Notes: generated from the letters alone by a model not told the origin. DNA of 24,041 bases from CAZLIC01 sp964559535 (GCA_964559535.1 CAZLIC010000072.1:1-24041); one strand, 5' to 3'. Positions 15,901 to 22,489 are shown, counted from the first letter of the stretch. Program-made: numbers and translations.

Positions 15901-16414
15901 GCATGCCGCGGCCGCCACCGCCCCACGACGCCTTCAGCATCAGCGGGTAGCCGATCTTGGCGGCTTCGGTCTTGATCGCGGCCATGTCGTCGCCCAGCAC
16001 CTCGGTTGCCGGGATCACCGGCACGCCCGCGGCAATGGCCACGCGCCGCGCGCTGGCCTTGTCGCCCAGGCTGCGCATGGTGTCGGCGGTGGGGCCGATG
16101 AAGGTGATGCCGTTGGCATCGCAAGCCTCGACCAGATCGGGGTTTTCCGACAACAGACCATAGCCCGGGTGCACCGCATCCGCGCCCGACAGCTTGGCCA
16201 CGCGGATGATCTCGGGGATGCTCAGGTAGGCGCCTACCGGGCTCAGCCCCTCGCCGATCTTGTAGGCTTCGTCGGCCTTGAACCGGTGCAGGCTGAGCTT
16301 GTCTTCTTCCGCATAGACGGCAACCGTCTTCTTCCCCATCTCGTTGGCGGCGCGCATCACGCGGATGGCGATTTCGCCGCGGTTGGCGATCAGGATCTTG
16401 CGGAATTCGGGCAT
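12956..16414 (-). CDS. pyc: pyruvate carboxylase
   Basis: This encodes 1152 residues, the full length of the single-chain enzyme, which uses ATP and bicarbonate to carboxylate pyruvate to oxaloacetate in the cytosol (anaplerosis). The biotin carboxylase domain fills about residues 1-460 (KILIANRGEIAIRV start; ATP loop GGGGRG at 165-170; EVNPRVQVEHTVTE near 292). The carboxyltransferase domain begins with DTTMRDGHQS (537-546) and contains GLKDMAG with the carboxylated lysine and the zinc ligands in HFHTHDT. The biotin carrier domain ends the protein with EAMKMET, biotinylated at Lys1118. GGAG lies seven bases before the ATG at 16414. No truncation or frameshift is seen. A short hydrolase gene lies upstream on the same strand, but a promoter-like pair separates them. 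Confidence 0.98.
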   Translation of the reverse strand: MPEFRKILIANRGEIAIRVMRAANEMGKKTVAVYAEEDKLSLHRFKADEAYKIGEGLSPVGAYLSIPEIIRVAKLSGADAVHPGYGLLSENPDLVEACDANGITFIGPTADTMRSLGDKASARRVAIAAGVPVIPATEVLGDDMAAIKTEAAKIGYPLMLKASWGGGGRGMRPILSEDELESKVREGRREAEAAFGNGEGYLEKMILRARHVEVQILGDKQGNVWHLWERDCTVQRRNQKVVERAPAPYLTADQRANVCQMAKRICQHVSYECAGTVEFLMDMETEQFYFIEVNPRVQVEHTVTEEVTGIDIVQAQILIEEGKTLAQATGIARQEDVPLIGHAVQCRVTTEDPLNNFIPDYGRLTAYRSATGNGIRLDGGTAYAGGVITRYYDSLLVKVTAHAQTPQKAIARMDRALREFRIRGVATNIEFVINLLKHPTFLDNTYTTKFIDTTPELFAFKRRKDRATKILTYIADITVNAHPETVGRPKPPAEAKAPKPPKLRGEPAMGTRNLLEQKGPQAVADWMRAQKKVLVTDTTMRDGHQSLLATRMRSIDMIRVAPAYAANLPQLFSVECWGGATFDVAYRFLQECPWQRLRDLRAAMPNLMTQMLLRGANGVGYTTYPDNVVRNFVFQAAKTGVDVFRVFDSLNWVENMRVAMDAVVEAGKVCEGAICYTGDMLDPARSKYDLKYYVARAQELKAAGAHILGLKDMAGLLKPAAARLLVKTLRQETGLPLHFHTHDTSGLAGATVLAAVEAGVDAIDAAMDAFSGGTSQPCLGSIVESLRHTDRETGLDVGAIREISNYWEGVRKLYAAFESGLGAPASEVWLHEMPGGQFTNLKAQARSLGLEERWHEVAQAYADANQMFGDIVKVTPSSKVVGDMALMMVAQGLTRAQVEDPAQEVAFPDSVVDMMKGNLGQPQGGWPAAIQAKVLKGETPLTTRPGADVPATDIEGIRAKLKADLGTAEEAEDRTVDDEDLNGYLMYPKVFMDYRNRHRAYGPVRVLPTRTFFYGMEPGDEIEAEIDPGKTLEIRLQAVGETQDDGDVRVFFELNGQPRVVRVPNRAVKAKTAARPKAAEGNAAHVGAPMPGSIASVAVKPGQKVNAGDLMLTIEAMKMETGLHADRTATVRAVHVVPGAQIEAKDLLVEFE

Positions 16415-16450
16415 CGCGGTCTCCGGCCGGGGGAAGGGGCAGAAGACACC

Positions 16451-16478
16451 AGCTTAGTGTTGCTGCGGCGCGGCGCAA
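16451..16478 (-). promoter_or_regulatory. candidate promoter of pyc
   Basis: On the minus strand TTGCGC (16473-16478), a 16-base spacer and TAAGCT (16451-16456) lie 37-64 bases before the pyc start. The match to sigma-70 boxes is moderate. The region between the two genes is only 72 bases. Confidence 0.35.
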
Positions 16479-16486
16479 GGGGCGGA

Positions 16487-17437
16487 TCAGGCCGGTTTCA
16501 GGCGGAATGTGGGGGGAGTTGTTCCAGCGTACCTTTCGCGCGTCGGCATGGCCGCGCGGTCGGCCCGGCCCAGCAGGGTGGCCGCCAGATCCGTGTAGAA
16601 CAGCGGGTCGTCGAAATAGAAGGTATGCGAGGCGAATCCTTCTCGCGGGCCGGACCACGCCTCGAAGCGGGCGGTGCAGTCCACATCCACGGCCTTGGTC
16701 GGCTGGGTTTCGGGCAATCCGACGCGGCCCACCCGGGGTGACAGGCCGATGCGCTTCACGTTCGACACCTGCAGCGCGTCATCAAGCCGGTTGTAGTAGT
16801 TCGTCACCCGGTAGGCGTGGCGGTACAGGCTTTCCGAGGCCGGATTGCCGTCGCCCAGCGAGGCCGCCGACACGTCGCCCGCCACCATCACCACCTGGTT
16901 CACCGTCCAGTTCGCACTGGCGGCGCTCGAATCATCGGCATCGTCAAAGGCTTCGCGCAAGACATAGGCGCCCATGGAATGCGCGACAGTGTGGATGTTC
17001 ACCTCGCAATCGGCGGTCCGGGCGGCGATCAGCAGCCTGATTCCATCCTGCACCAGCCGCATCGCGGTGGTCTTGGCGTCGTGCCGGTCTTCCAGATAGC
17101 CCAGCGGGAGGTTGCCCGAGGGCCAGTCGAAGCTGACCACCGTGGTCGAGAACTGCGCGGCATCGAGCCCGTCCTGCAGTTTCCGGTGGCGGCCCGCGAC
17201 ATCGGCCGCCGACATGTTGTAGCCGTGGATGTAGATCGTGAGGTCGCCGAACAGGCCTCGCCCGCCCGGGCCGCGGTTGAAGGTGGCCAGCAGGCGGCGC
17301 AGCCATTCGGTGCGGGTCAGGATATGGGCGGGCGTGGGCCGGGCGCCTTCGGGGACGTGCAGATAGCGCGTCGGGCCAAGGGTGGGCTCATCGGAAAAGG
17401 CGCCGTTGACAATGCGGCGGACGCTGATTGCAAACAA
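16487..17437 (-). CDS. alpha/beta hydrolase (DUF900-like esterase/lipase superfamily)
   Basis: This encodes 316 residues. The oxyanion segment LTIYIHGYNMS (66-76), the nucleophile elbow VAHSMGAYVL with Ser154, and a C-terminal SHTFYFDDPLFY with a candidate catalytic His follow the order expected for the alpha/beta hydrolase fold. The family is often annotated as DUF900 (proteins of predicted esterase activity). There is no signal peptide, so it is probably cytosolic. The start is a TTG at 17437, supported by GGGGGTG four bases upstream; no ATG is available before the conserved region. Substrate and pathway are unknown. It lies upstream of pyc on the same strand and downstream of a membrane-protein gene, separated by a hairpin. 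Confidence 0.8.
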   Translation of the reverse strand: MFAISVRRIVNGAFSDEPTLGPTRYLHVPEGARPTPAHILTRTEWLRRLLATFNRGPGGRGLFGDLTIYIHGYNMSAADVAGRHRKLQDGLDAAQFSTTVVSFDWPSGNLPLGYLEDRHDAKTTAMRLVQDGIRLLIAARTADCEVNIHTVAHSMGAYVLREAFDDADDSSAASANWTVNQVVMVAGDVSAASLGDGNPASESLYRHAYRVTNYYNRLDDALQVSNVKRIGLSPRVGRVGLPETQPTKAVDVDCTARFEAWSGPREGFASHTFYFDDPLFYTDLAATLLGRADRAAMPTRERYAGTTPPTFRLKPA

Positions 17438-17455
17438 GGCACACCCCCTGGATGT

Positions 17456-17489
17456 AAGGCGCTGCGGGAATTCCCGCAGGATGCGCCTT
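17456..17489. other. long imperfect hairpin with an 16-bp perfect palindromic core
   Basis: The outer arms AAGGCGC/GCGCCTT enclose TGCGGGAATTCCCGCA, a perfect palindrome, with a four-base GGAT bulge on one side. It lies between two minus-strand genes, just after the membrane-protein stop, and may act as a terminator without a T-run or as a protein-binding palindrome. Confidence 0.5.
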
Positions 17490-17503
17490 TGCGGGGCGGT
17501 GCG

Positions 17504-18028
17504 TCAAGCCGTGGCTGCGGGTTCGGGGAACAGGTGGGGGCAGTTGCGTTCCACCGCGGCCACCAGGTGACCATAGCCGCCATAGGAAAAGTTCCAGCGG
17601 ATGCGTGTGCCGTCCCAATGCTGCACGAAGAAGTTGCCCATGGAATCGCGCCCCGCGGCGGTGATGCTGTCCCAGGCGATTGCCGTGCGGCTCCAAGGGG
17701 CGGGCAGGGTTGCCGAGGGGCCTTCGAGGCACTTCGCATTCCATCGGATCACCCAGACGGGATGCAGGCTCCACCCCGAAAGCGCCGTCATCACCAGGGC
17801 CCCGGCGCCAACCAGCGGTGCGGGAAAGCTGCCGGGCACCGTGAAGGTGGCCCAGAAGGCTGTGGCGGCGATGAAGAGGCCAATGGCGCAGACCGCAAGG
17901 ACAAGGCCGGTATGGGGAGCAATCTCGCCGCGGCAGACCCCGACCGCGCGAGCGCCGCGCTGGTTCAGAAGCCTGTGCAGGCCCACGATGACCAGCGCCG
18001 CGATGAAGCCGGAGGCAAGGCTGCGCAT
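17504..18028 (-). CDS. membrane protein of unknown function
   Basis: This encodes about 174 residues. Three hydrophobic stretches lie near the N-terminus: SLASGFIAALVIVGLHRLL, GLVLAVCAIGLFIAATAFWAT and FPAPLVGAGALVMTALSGWSL. The C-terminal half is soluble and Trp-rich (WNFSYGGYGHLVAAVERNCPHLF), with no recognised domain. The start is uncertain: ATG at 18028 begins near the first helix but lacks a Shine-Dalgarno, and an upstream ATG at 18142 (38 residues longer) also lacks one. The latter would start 41 bases from the divergent helicase gene. I do not recognise the family. Confidence 0.6.
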   Translation of the reverse strand: MRSLASGFIAALVIVGLHRLLNQRGARAVGVCRGEIAPHTGLVLAVCAIGLFIAATAFWATFTVPGSFPAPLVGAGALVMTALSGWSLHPVWVIRWNAKCLEGPSATLPAPWSRTAIAWDSITAAGRDSMGNFFVQHWDGTRIRWNFSYGGYGHLVAAVERNCPHLFPEPAATA

Positions 18029-18183
18029 GGGGATGAGGTCAAGCACGGTGGGACCGGATGTCGCAAGGTTCGCGAAGCCTGCGCGCGGGTTCCGGCAGAA
18101 GTACGGCAGGGGTTTGACCGGCGGCAGAATTTGCGCGAACATACAGGGAACTGCGCTTCATCTTGGGGGACGGGCGAGGTAGC

Positions 18184-20574
18184 ATGTTGTCGATGGATGA
18201 CCTTGCAGACGATCCTTCGGCAAACCTGCCGCTATCCGCTCGGGCCATGGGCGTGCGGGCCGAGGGGCCGTGGTTTGCCGGGCTGAACGACGCGCAGGCC
18301 AGTGCGGTACGCGCGGTGGACGGGCCGGTGCTGATGCTGGCAGGCGCGGGCACCGGCAAGACGCGGGCGCTGACGGCGCGCATTGCCCACCTTCTGTCGC
18401 TGGGCCGCGCGCGGCCGAACGAGATCATGGCCGTCACCTTTACCAACAAGGCCGCGCGCGAGATGAAGGAGCGTCTGGCGCGGATGCTGGGTCCGGTGGC
18501 CGAGGGGATGCCGTGGATGGGCACCTTCCATTCGCTGTCGGTCAAGATGTTGCGGCGGCATGCGGAACTGGCGGGGCTGAAGTCGAACTTCACCATCCTG
18601 GACACGGATGACCAGCTGCGGCTGCTGAAACAGCTGATCGTGGCCGCGAATATTGATGAAAAACGGTGGCCCGCCCGGATGCTTGCGGGCATCATCGACG
18701 GCTGGAAGAACCGGGCGCTGATCCCTTCGGCCGTGCCATCATCTGAATCCGGCGCCTTCGCCAACCGCGGGACCGAACTGTACGAGGCATATCAGGAACG
18801 TCTGCGCACGCTGAACGCCACCGATTTCGGTGACCTCTTGCTGCACATGGTGACCATTTTCCAGAACCACGCCGACGTGCTGGCGCAGTACCAGCGCTGG
18901 CTGCGGTTCATCCATGTGGACGAATACCAGGACACCAACGTGGCGCAGTACTTGTGGCTGCGGCTTCTGGCACAGGGGCACCGCAACATCTGCTGCGTGG
19001 GCGACGACGACCAGTCGATCTACGGCTGGCGGGGCGCCGAGGTGGGCAACATCCTGCGGTTCGAGAAGGATTTTCCGGGCGCCGTGGTGGTGCGGCTGGA
19101 ACAGAACTACCGGTCAACGCCGCATATCCTTGCCGCCGCCAGCGGCCTGATCGCCGCCAACCGGCAGCGGCTGGGCAAGACGTTGTGGACCGAGGAGACG
19201 GGGGGCGAGAGGGTCCGGCTGATCGGCCACTGGGACGGCGAGGAAGAGGCGCGCTGGGTGGGCGAGGAGATCGAGGCGCTGCAGCGCGGCACAAGGGCCC
19301 TGGAACCCTATCACTTGGACGACATGGCGATCCTTGTGCGTGCCAGCCACCAGATGCGCGCCTTCGAGGACCGGTTCCTGACCATCGGCCTGCCCTACCG
19401 GGTGGTCGGCGGCCCGCGGTTCTATGAACGCGCCGAGGTGCGCGACGCGATGGCCTATTTCCGGCTGGCGGTGTCGCCCGACGATGATCTGGCGTTCGAG
19501 CGGGTGGCGAACCTGCCCAAGCGGGGGCTGGGCGAGAAGGGGATGCAGGACATCCAGCGCTTTGCCCGCGCGCAGGGGCTGACGCTGGTGGAAGCCGCGC
19601 GGGGGCTGGCGGCGCAGCGGCTGTTGTCGGCCAAGGTGGCGGGGGCGATGCGCAGCCTGTGCGAGGCGATCGACCGCTGGCATCTGGCGGCGCTGCGGCC
19701 GGACGAAAACCATGTGCGTCTGGCCGAAACCATTCTGGACGAGAGCGGCTACACCGCCATGTGGCAGGCCGACAAGACGCCCGAGGCGCCGGGGCGGCTG
19801 GAGAACCTGAAGGAACTGGTCAAGGCGCTGGAGAATTTCGAAAACCTGCAGGGGTTTCTGGAGCACGTGTCGCTGATCATGGACAATGACAGCGACAGCC
19901 CCGGCGAGAAGGCCACGATCATGACCCTGCACGCGGCCAAGGGGCTGGAGTTCCCCGTGGTGTTCCTGCCGGGCTGGGAAGACGGGTTGTTCCCCAGCCA
20001 GCGCAGCATGGACGAGAGCGGCGCCAAGGGGTTGGAAGAAGAGCGGCGCCTGGCCTATGTGGGCATCACCCGGGCCGAAGAAATCTGCACGGTTTCGTTT
20101 GCCGCCAACCGGCGGGTCTACGGGCAGTGGCAGTCGCAGCTTCCCAGCCGGTTCATCGACGAGCTGCCGAAGGACCATGTCGAGGTGCTGACGCCGCCGG
20201 GGCTGTATGGCGGGGGTTATGGTGCGGCGGGGGCCTTTGGCGGGCAGGGCGGCGGCGGTTTCGGCGGCTCGGACATGATGGCGCGCGCGTCGAAGGCCGA
20301 TGTCTACAACTCGCCGGGATGGGCGCGGATGCAGCGGCAGGCGTCGGCCCGCCCCGTAAGCCAGCCACGCGAGGCGCGGCATGTGGTGATCGACGCCGCG
20401 GCGATCAGCGCCTATGGCGAGGGCGACCGGGTGTTTCACCAGAAGTTCGGGGCGGGCACCGTGACCTATGTCGAAGGCGACAAGCTGGACGTCCATTTCG
20501 ACCATGCCGGGATGAAGAAGGTGGTGGCGCGTTTTGTCACCCGCGGCGAGGGTGACGACAGCATTCCGTTCTGA
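18184..20574 (+). CDS. uvrD: UvrD/PcrA-type ATP-dependent DNA helicase (superfamily 1A)
   Basis: This encodes 796 residues. It unwinds DNA 3' to 5' during nucleotide excision and mismatch repair and restarts stalled forks. Helicase motifs are in order: LNDAQASAV (Q motif), GAGTGKT (54-60), FTNKAAREMKERL, TFHSLSVKMLRRH, VDEYQDTN (about 244), GDDDQSIYGWRGA (about 273), LEQNYRS, TLHAAKGLEFPVVFLPGWEDGLFP and EERRLAYVGITRAE. A glycine-rich linker (GLYGGGYGAAGAFGG) leads to a C-terminal GAGTVTYVEGDKLDVHFDHAGMKKVVARFV, the PcrA-type Tudor-like tail known for contacting RNA polymerase. The start at 18184 follows GAGG; an in-frame TTG seven codons upstream is less likely. PcrA and UvrD are hard to separate by motif alone. 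Confidence 0.95.
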   Translation: MLSMDDLADDPSANLPLSARAMGVRAEGPWFAGLNDAQASAVRAVDGPVLMLAGAGTGKTRALTARIAHLLSLGRARPNEIMAVTFTNKAAREMKERLARMLGPVAEGMPWMGTFHSLSVKMLRRHAELAGLKSNFTILDTDDQLRLLKQLIVAANIDEKRWPARMLAGIIDGWKNRALIPSAVPSSESGAFANRGTELYEAYQERLRTLNATDFGDLLLHMVTIFQNHADVLAQYQRWLRFIHVDEYQDTNVAQYLWLRLLAQGHRNICCVGDDDQSIYGWRGAEVGNILRFEKDFPGAVVVRLEQNYRSTPHILAAASGLIAANRQRLGKTLWTEETGGERVRLIGHWDGEEEARWVGEEIEALQRGTRALEPYHLDDMAILVRASHQMRAFEDRFLTIGLPYRVVGGPRFYERAEVRDAMAYFRLAVSPDDDLAFERVANLPKRGLGEKGMQDIQRFARAQGLTLVEAARGLAAQRLLSAKVAGAMRSLCEAIDRWHLAALRPDENHVRLAETILDESGYTAMWQADKTPEAPGRLENLKELVKALENFENLQGFLEHVSLIMDNDSDSPGEKATIMTLHAAKGLEFPVVFLPGWEDGLFPSQRSMDESGAKGLEEERRLAYVGITRAEEICTVSFAANRRVYGQWQSQLPSRFIDELPKDHVEVLTPPGLYGGGYGAAGAFGGQGGGGFGGSDMMARASKADVYNSPGWARMQRQASARPVSQPREARHVVIDAAAISAYGEGDRVFHQKFGAGTVTYVEGDKLDVHFDHAGMKKVVARFVTRGEGDDSIPF

Positions 20575-20600
20575 ATTCCGCTGGTCGGGACTGCGCAGAG

Positions 20601-20650
20601 CGCCGGGGGTTCCACCCCCGGACCCCCGGCGTATTTGGGCAAAGATGAGG
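20601..20650 (+). repeat. 50-bp GC-hairpin intergenic repeat, copy 2
   Basis: The stem CCGGGGGT/ACCCCCGG has a TCC loop, followed by ACCCCCGGCGTATTTGGGCAAAGATGAGG. It matches 4199-4248 at 45 of 50 positions. Here the closing pair of the loop is T-A where copy 1 has C-G, so the hairpin is kept. It lies 26 bases after the helicase stop and ten bases from the convergent transporter gene. Confidence 0.75.
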
Positions 20651-20659
20651 GGTCAGGGG

Positions 20660-21808
20660 TCAGGCGCGGGCCTTGGCCCGGTCCATTCCCCAGACTGCCA
20701 GGCCCGCCGCCAGCCCCCAGAAGGCGGCGCCGATCCCCCAGAGCGCCATGCCCGAGGCGGTGACGGTGAGGGTGACCGCGGCGGGCAGGCGGTCGGACGG
20801 GGTGGCGAAGGCGCCCGAGGCCGCGCCGGTGAAGGGGCCAAGCAAGGCAAGGGCCACAATGCCTGTGACCAGTTCGGGGGGCAGGGCCGCAAGAATGGTC
20901 AGGATTGCCGGGCCAAGCAGCGCAAGAGCGACCCATATGGCGGAATAGACGAGCCCGGTCTTCCAGCGCTGGTCCGGGTCAGGGTGGGTGTCGGGTGTCA
21001 GGCAGATCGCGGCGGTGATGGCGGCCATGCTGACCGGATGCGCGCCCCACAGGGCCGACAGGGCGGACAGGCCGCCGGTGACGGTCAGTGCGGGGGAAAC
21101 CGGAGGCTCGTATCCCGCGGCGCGCAGCGTGGTGAAGCCGGGAAGGTTCTGCGAGGCCATCGTCACCAGATAGAGCGGCAGCGCGAGGCCGATGAGCACA
21201 TCTGGCCGGAAGGCCGGAGAGATGAAGACAGGTGCAGGCAAGGGCAGGGCCAGTGCCATGGGGGCGGCCGTGCCGGTGATGAAGGCCAGCGCCACGCCGG
21301 TGGCCAGTGCAGCCAGCACGGCCGCGGCGGGGTTCCAGAGCCGCACCAGCAGGAACACGGCGACCATCGGCAGCACCAGTGCGGGGGTGGCTGTGGCGGT
21401 GGGCGCGAGTTTCAGGACGAAAGGCAGCAGAACGCCCGCCAGCATGCCCGCCGCGATGGCATCGGGGATGGCTGCGACCGCACGGCCCAGCGGACGGACA
21501 AGGCCGGTCGCCATGACCAGAAGGCCGGACAGCACGAAGGCACCTACCGCCTCGGCCATCGAGATGCCCTGGGTGGCGGCGACCAGCGCAGCGCCGGGGG
21601 TGGACCAGGCGAGCACCACCGGCATGCGGTGGCGGAACGACAGCCAGGCGCTGCCCGCGGCCTTGGCTAGGCACACCGCGAAGACCCAGCTGGCCGTCTG
21701 CGCCGGAGTGGCACCCACGGCGGCGGCAGCCGAGAGCACCAGCGCGATGGTCGAGCCGTAGCCGACCAGTACGGCGACAAGCGCGGCAGAGAGCATCGAG
21801 AGAGGCAT
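20660..21808 (-). CDS. benE: BenE-family benzoate/H+ symporter-like transporter
   Basis: This encodes 382 residues, the usual BenE length, with about 12 hydrophobic segments throughout and almost no charged stretches. Recognisable blocks are SWLSFRHRMPVVLAWSTPGAAL, AVGAFVLSGLLVMATG, AIPDAIAAGMLAGVLLPF, PLYLVTMASQNLPGFTTLRAAGY and SALWGAHPVSMAAITAAICL. The family includes the proton-coupled benzoate transporter of Acinetobacter, but many members near no aromatic-degradation gene have unknown substrates, and none is seen here. The ATG at 21808 has no recognisable Shine-Dalgarno (the preceding bases are CGGTTCCC). It follows the CcsR-like RNA array on the same strand by 68 bases with no clear terminator, so it may be translated weakly or be regulated by that transcript. 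Confidence 0.9.
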   Translation of the reverse strand: MPLSMLSAALVAVLVGYGSTIALVLSAAAAVGATPAQTASWVFAVCLAKAAGSAWLSFRHRMPVVLAWSTPGAALVAATQGISMAEAVGAFVLSGLLVMATGLVRPLGRAVAAIPDAIAAGMLAGVLLPFVLKLAPTATATPALVLPMVAVFLLVRLWNPAAAVLAALATGVALAFITGTAAPMALALPLPAPVFISPAFRPDVLIGLALPLYLVTMASQNLPGFTTLRAAGYEPPVSPALTVTGGLSALSALWGAHPVSMAAITAAICLTPDTHPDPDQRWKTGLVYSAIWVALALLGPAILTILAALPPELVTGIVALALLGPFTGAASGAFATPSDRLPAAVTLTVTASGMALWGIGAAFWGLAAGLAVWGMDRAKARA

Positions 21809-21876
21809 GGGAACCGGGCGCGACCTGTGGGTGGCGCAGCGGTGGCCGTTGCCGTGCGGAAGGTCAAGAGCGGAGG

Positions 21877-21951
21877 TGGCGGCGAGCCCAGGGAGGAGGA
21901 GGGGCCCGCCGCCGGTTTCGCTGACCCCAGGGAGGAGGAGGGGGCCGCGAA
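21877..21951 (-). ncRNA. CcsR-like (cuckoo) small RNA, third copy
   Basis: On the minus strand two hairpins are seen. The first pairs TTCGC with GCGAA and CCCC with GGGG around an 11-base loop (21929-21939). The second pairs GGCGGCG with CGCCGCC plus an inner GGGC/GCCC helix around a 12-base loop (21890-21901). Both loops carry CCTCCTCCC. It is identical to the second copy except at 21887 and 21904, which pair with each other. The spacing between these two copies is exactly 106 bases. Confidence 0.8.
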
Positions 21952-21982
21952 GAGGGTGGGCGCAAAGGCGCCCGGAGCAGGG

Positions 21983-22057
21983 TGGCGGCGAGGCCAGGGA
22001 GGAGGAGGGCCCCGCCGCCGGTTTCGCTGACCCCAGGGAGGAGGAGGGGGCCGCGAA
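21983..22057 (-). ncRNA. CcsR-like (cuckoo) small RNA, second copy
   Basis: Two hairpins on the minus strand again present CCTCCTCCC in their loops (22035-22045 and 21996-22007). Stems are TTCGC/GCGAA (22053-22057 with 22023-22027) and CGCCGCC paired with 21984-21990. Such loops are complementary to Shine-Dalgarno sequences and copy the 3' end of 16S rRNA. Probably released from a longer transcript by processing, as no separate promoter was found between copies. Confidence 0.8.
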
Positions 22058-22103
22058 GGGTGGTCAGGAAGACTTACGCGCGGTGGCGGCTTCCGGATCA
22101 AAG

Positions 22104-22178
22104 TGCGGCGGTGCCAGGGAGGAGGAGAAGCACCGCCGCTTTTGCCACGGACCCCGGGAGGAGGTAGGGTCCGGCAAG
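22104..22178 (-). ncRNA. CcsR-like (cuckoo) small RNA, first copy (next to the DUF1127 gene)
   Basis: The first hairpin pairs TTGCC and GGACCC (22142-22154) with GGGTCC and GGCAA (22167-22177), with a two-base bulge and a 12-base loop holding CCTCCTCCC. The second is a perfect 10-bp stem, GCGGCGGTGC (22105-22114) with 22130-22139, around a 15-base loop with the same motif. Stem sequences differ completely from the other two copies, while loops are kept. It begins seven bases after the DUF1127 stop codon. Confidence 0.8.
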
Positions 22179-22184
22179 AAAACC

Positions 22185-22400
22185 TTATCGGCCGTAGGCC
22201 GCTTCTTGCGCGATCTGTTCGATCATCGAGGCGTGAATGCCAAGATCGTTCAGTTCGCGGTCGCTCAGGGCCTTCAACTCGCGCCGGGTCTGCCGGTACA
22301 GGGCGTACTTGCGATACGAGGTCTTGACCGCAGAGAGCGCCAGCGTCAGCCGCTCGGCCAGGCCAAGCGCAGGGGTACGGGTTGCATTCAGGGTCGCCAT
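22185..22400 (-). CDS. ccaF1: DUF1127 small protein, CcaF1-like
   Basis: This encodes 71 residues. The C-terminal half YRKYALYRQTRRELKALSDRELNDLGIHASMIEQIAQEAAYG is a clear DUF1127 (YjiS-like) domain with the invariant ...L..LSDREL.DLGI pattern. Basic residues in the first half of the domain would suit RNA binding. In Rhodobacter sphaeroides a DUF1127 protein, CcaF1, is encoded just upstream of the ccsR1-4 RNAs, binds RNA and shares their RpoH-dependent transcript (recalled knowledge). Here the stop at 22185 is followed directly by the first CcsR-like RNA, the same arrangement. GAGG lies eight bases before the ATG at 22400. The frame continues antisense through apbC upstream, but only this part is conserved. 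Naming by context, not by alignment. Confidence 0.85.
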   Translation of the reverse strand: MATLNATRTPALGLAERLTLALSAVKTSYRKYALYRQTRRELKALSDRELNDLGIHASMIEQIAQEAAYGR

Positions 22401-22461
22401 GACATCAGCCTCAGTTTGTTTCACAGGGTGGCGGGTCGGTTCCGCTTCTTCGATGGCGCTA

Positions 22462-22489
22462 ACATGGGCCTCTTGCTGCACTTGCACAA
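22462..22489 (-). promoter_or_regulatory. candidate RpoH-type promoter of the ccaF1-CcsR locus
   Basis: On the minus strand TTGTGC (22484-22489) is followed after 14 bases by GCCCATGT (22462-22469). The latter matches the E. coli sigma-32 -10 consensus CCCCATnT at seven of eight positions, with a weak -35 (TTG only). It would give a leader of about 55 bases. This agrees with the heat/oxidative stress control known for the Rhodobacter locus but is a prediction. Confidence 0.4.

Noticed and set aside
13010..16741. Long plus-strand frames opposite pyruvate carboxylase
   Set aside because: Pyruvate carboxylase on the minus strand is complete with all motifs; the opposite frames carry no recognisable domain.
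21877..22178. Interpretation of the repeated AGGGAGGAGG blocks as plus-strand ribosome binding sites or CsrA-type GGA loops
   Set aside because: The DUF1127 gene fixes the transcribed strand as minus, where the loops read CCTCCTCCC. No plus-strand start codons follow at SD spacing in a conserved frame. A CsrA-like sponge on the plus strand cannot be fully excluded but has less support.
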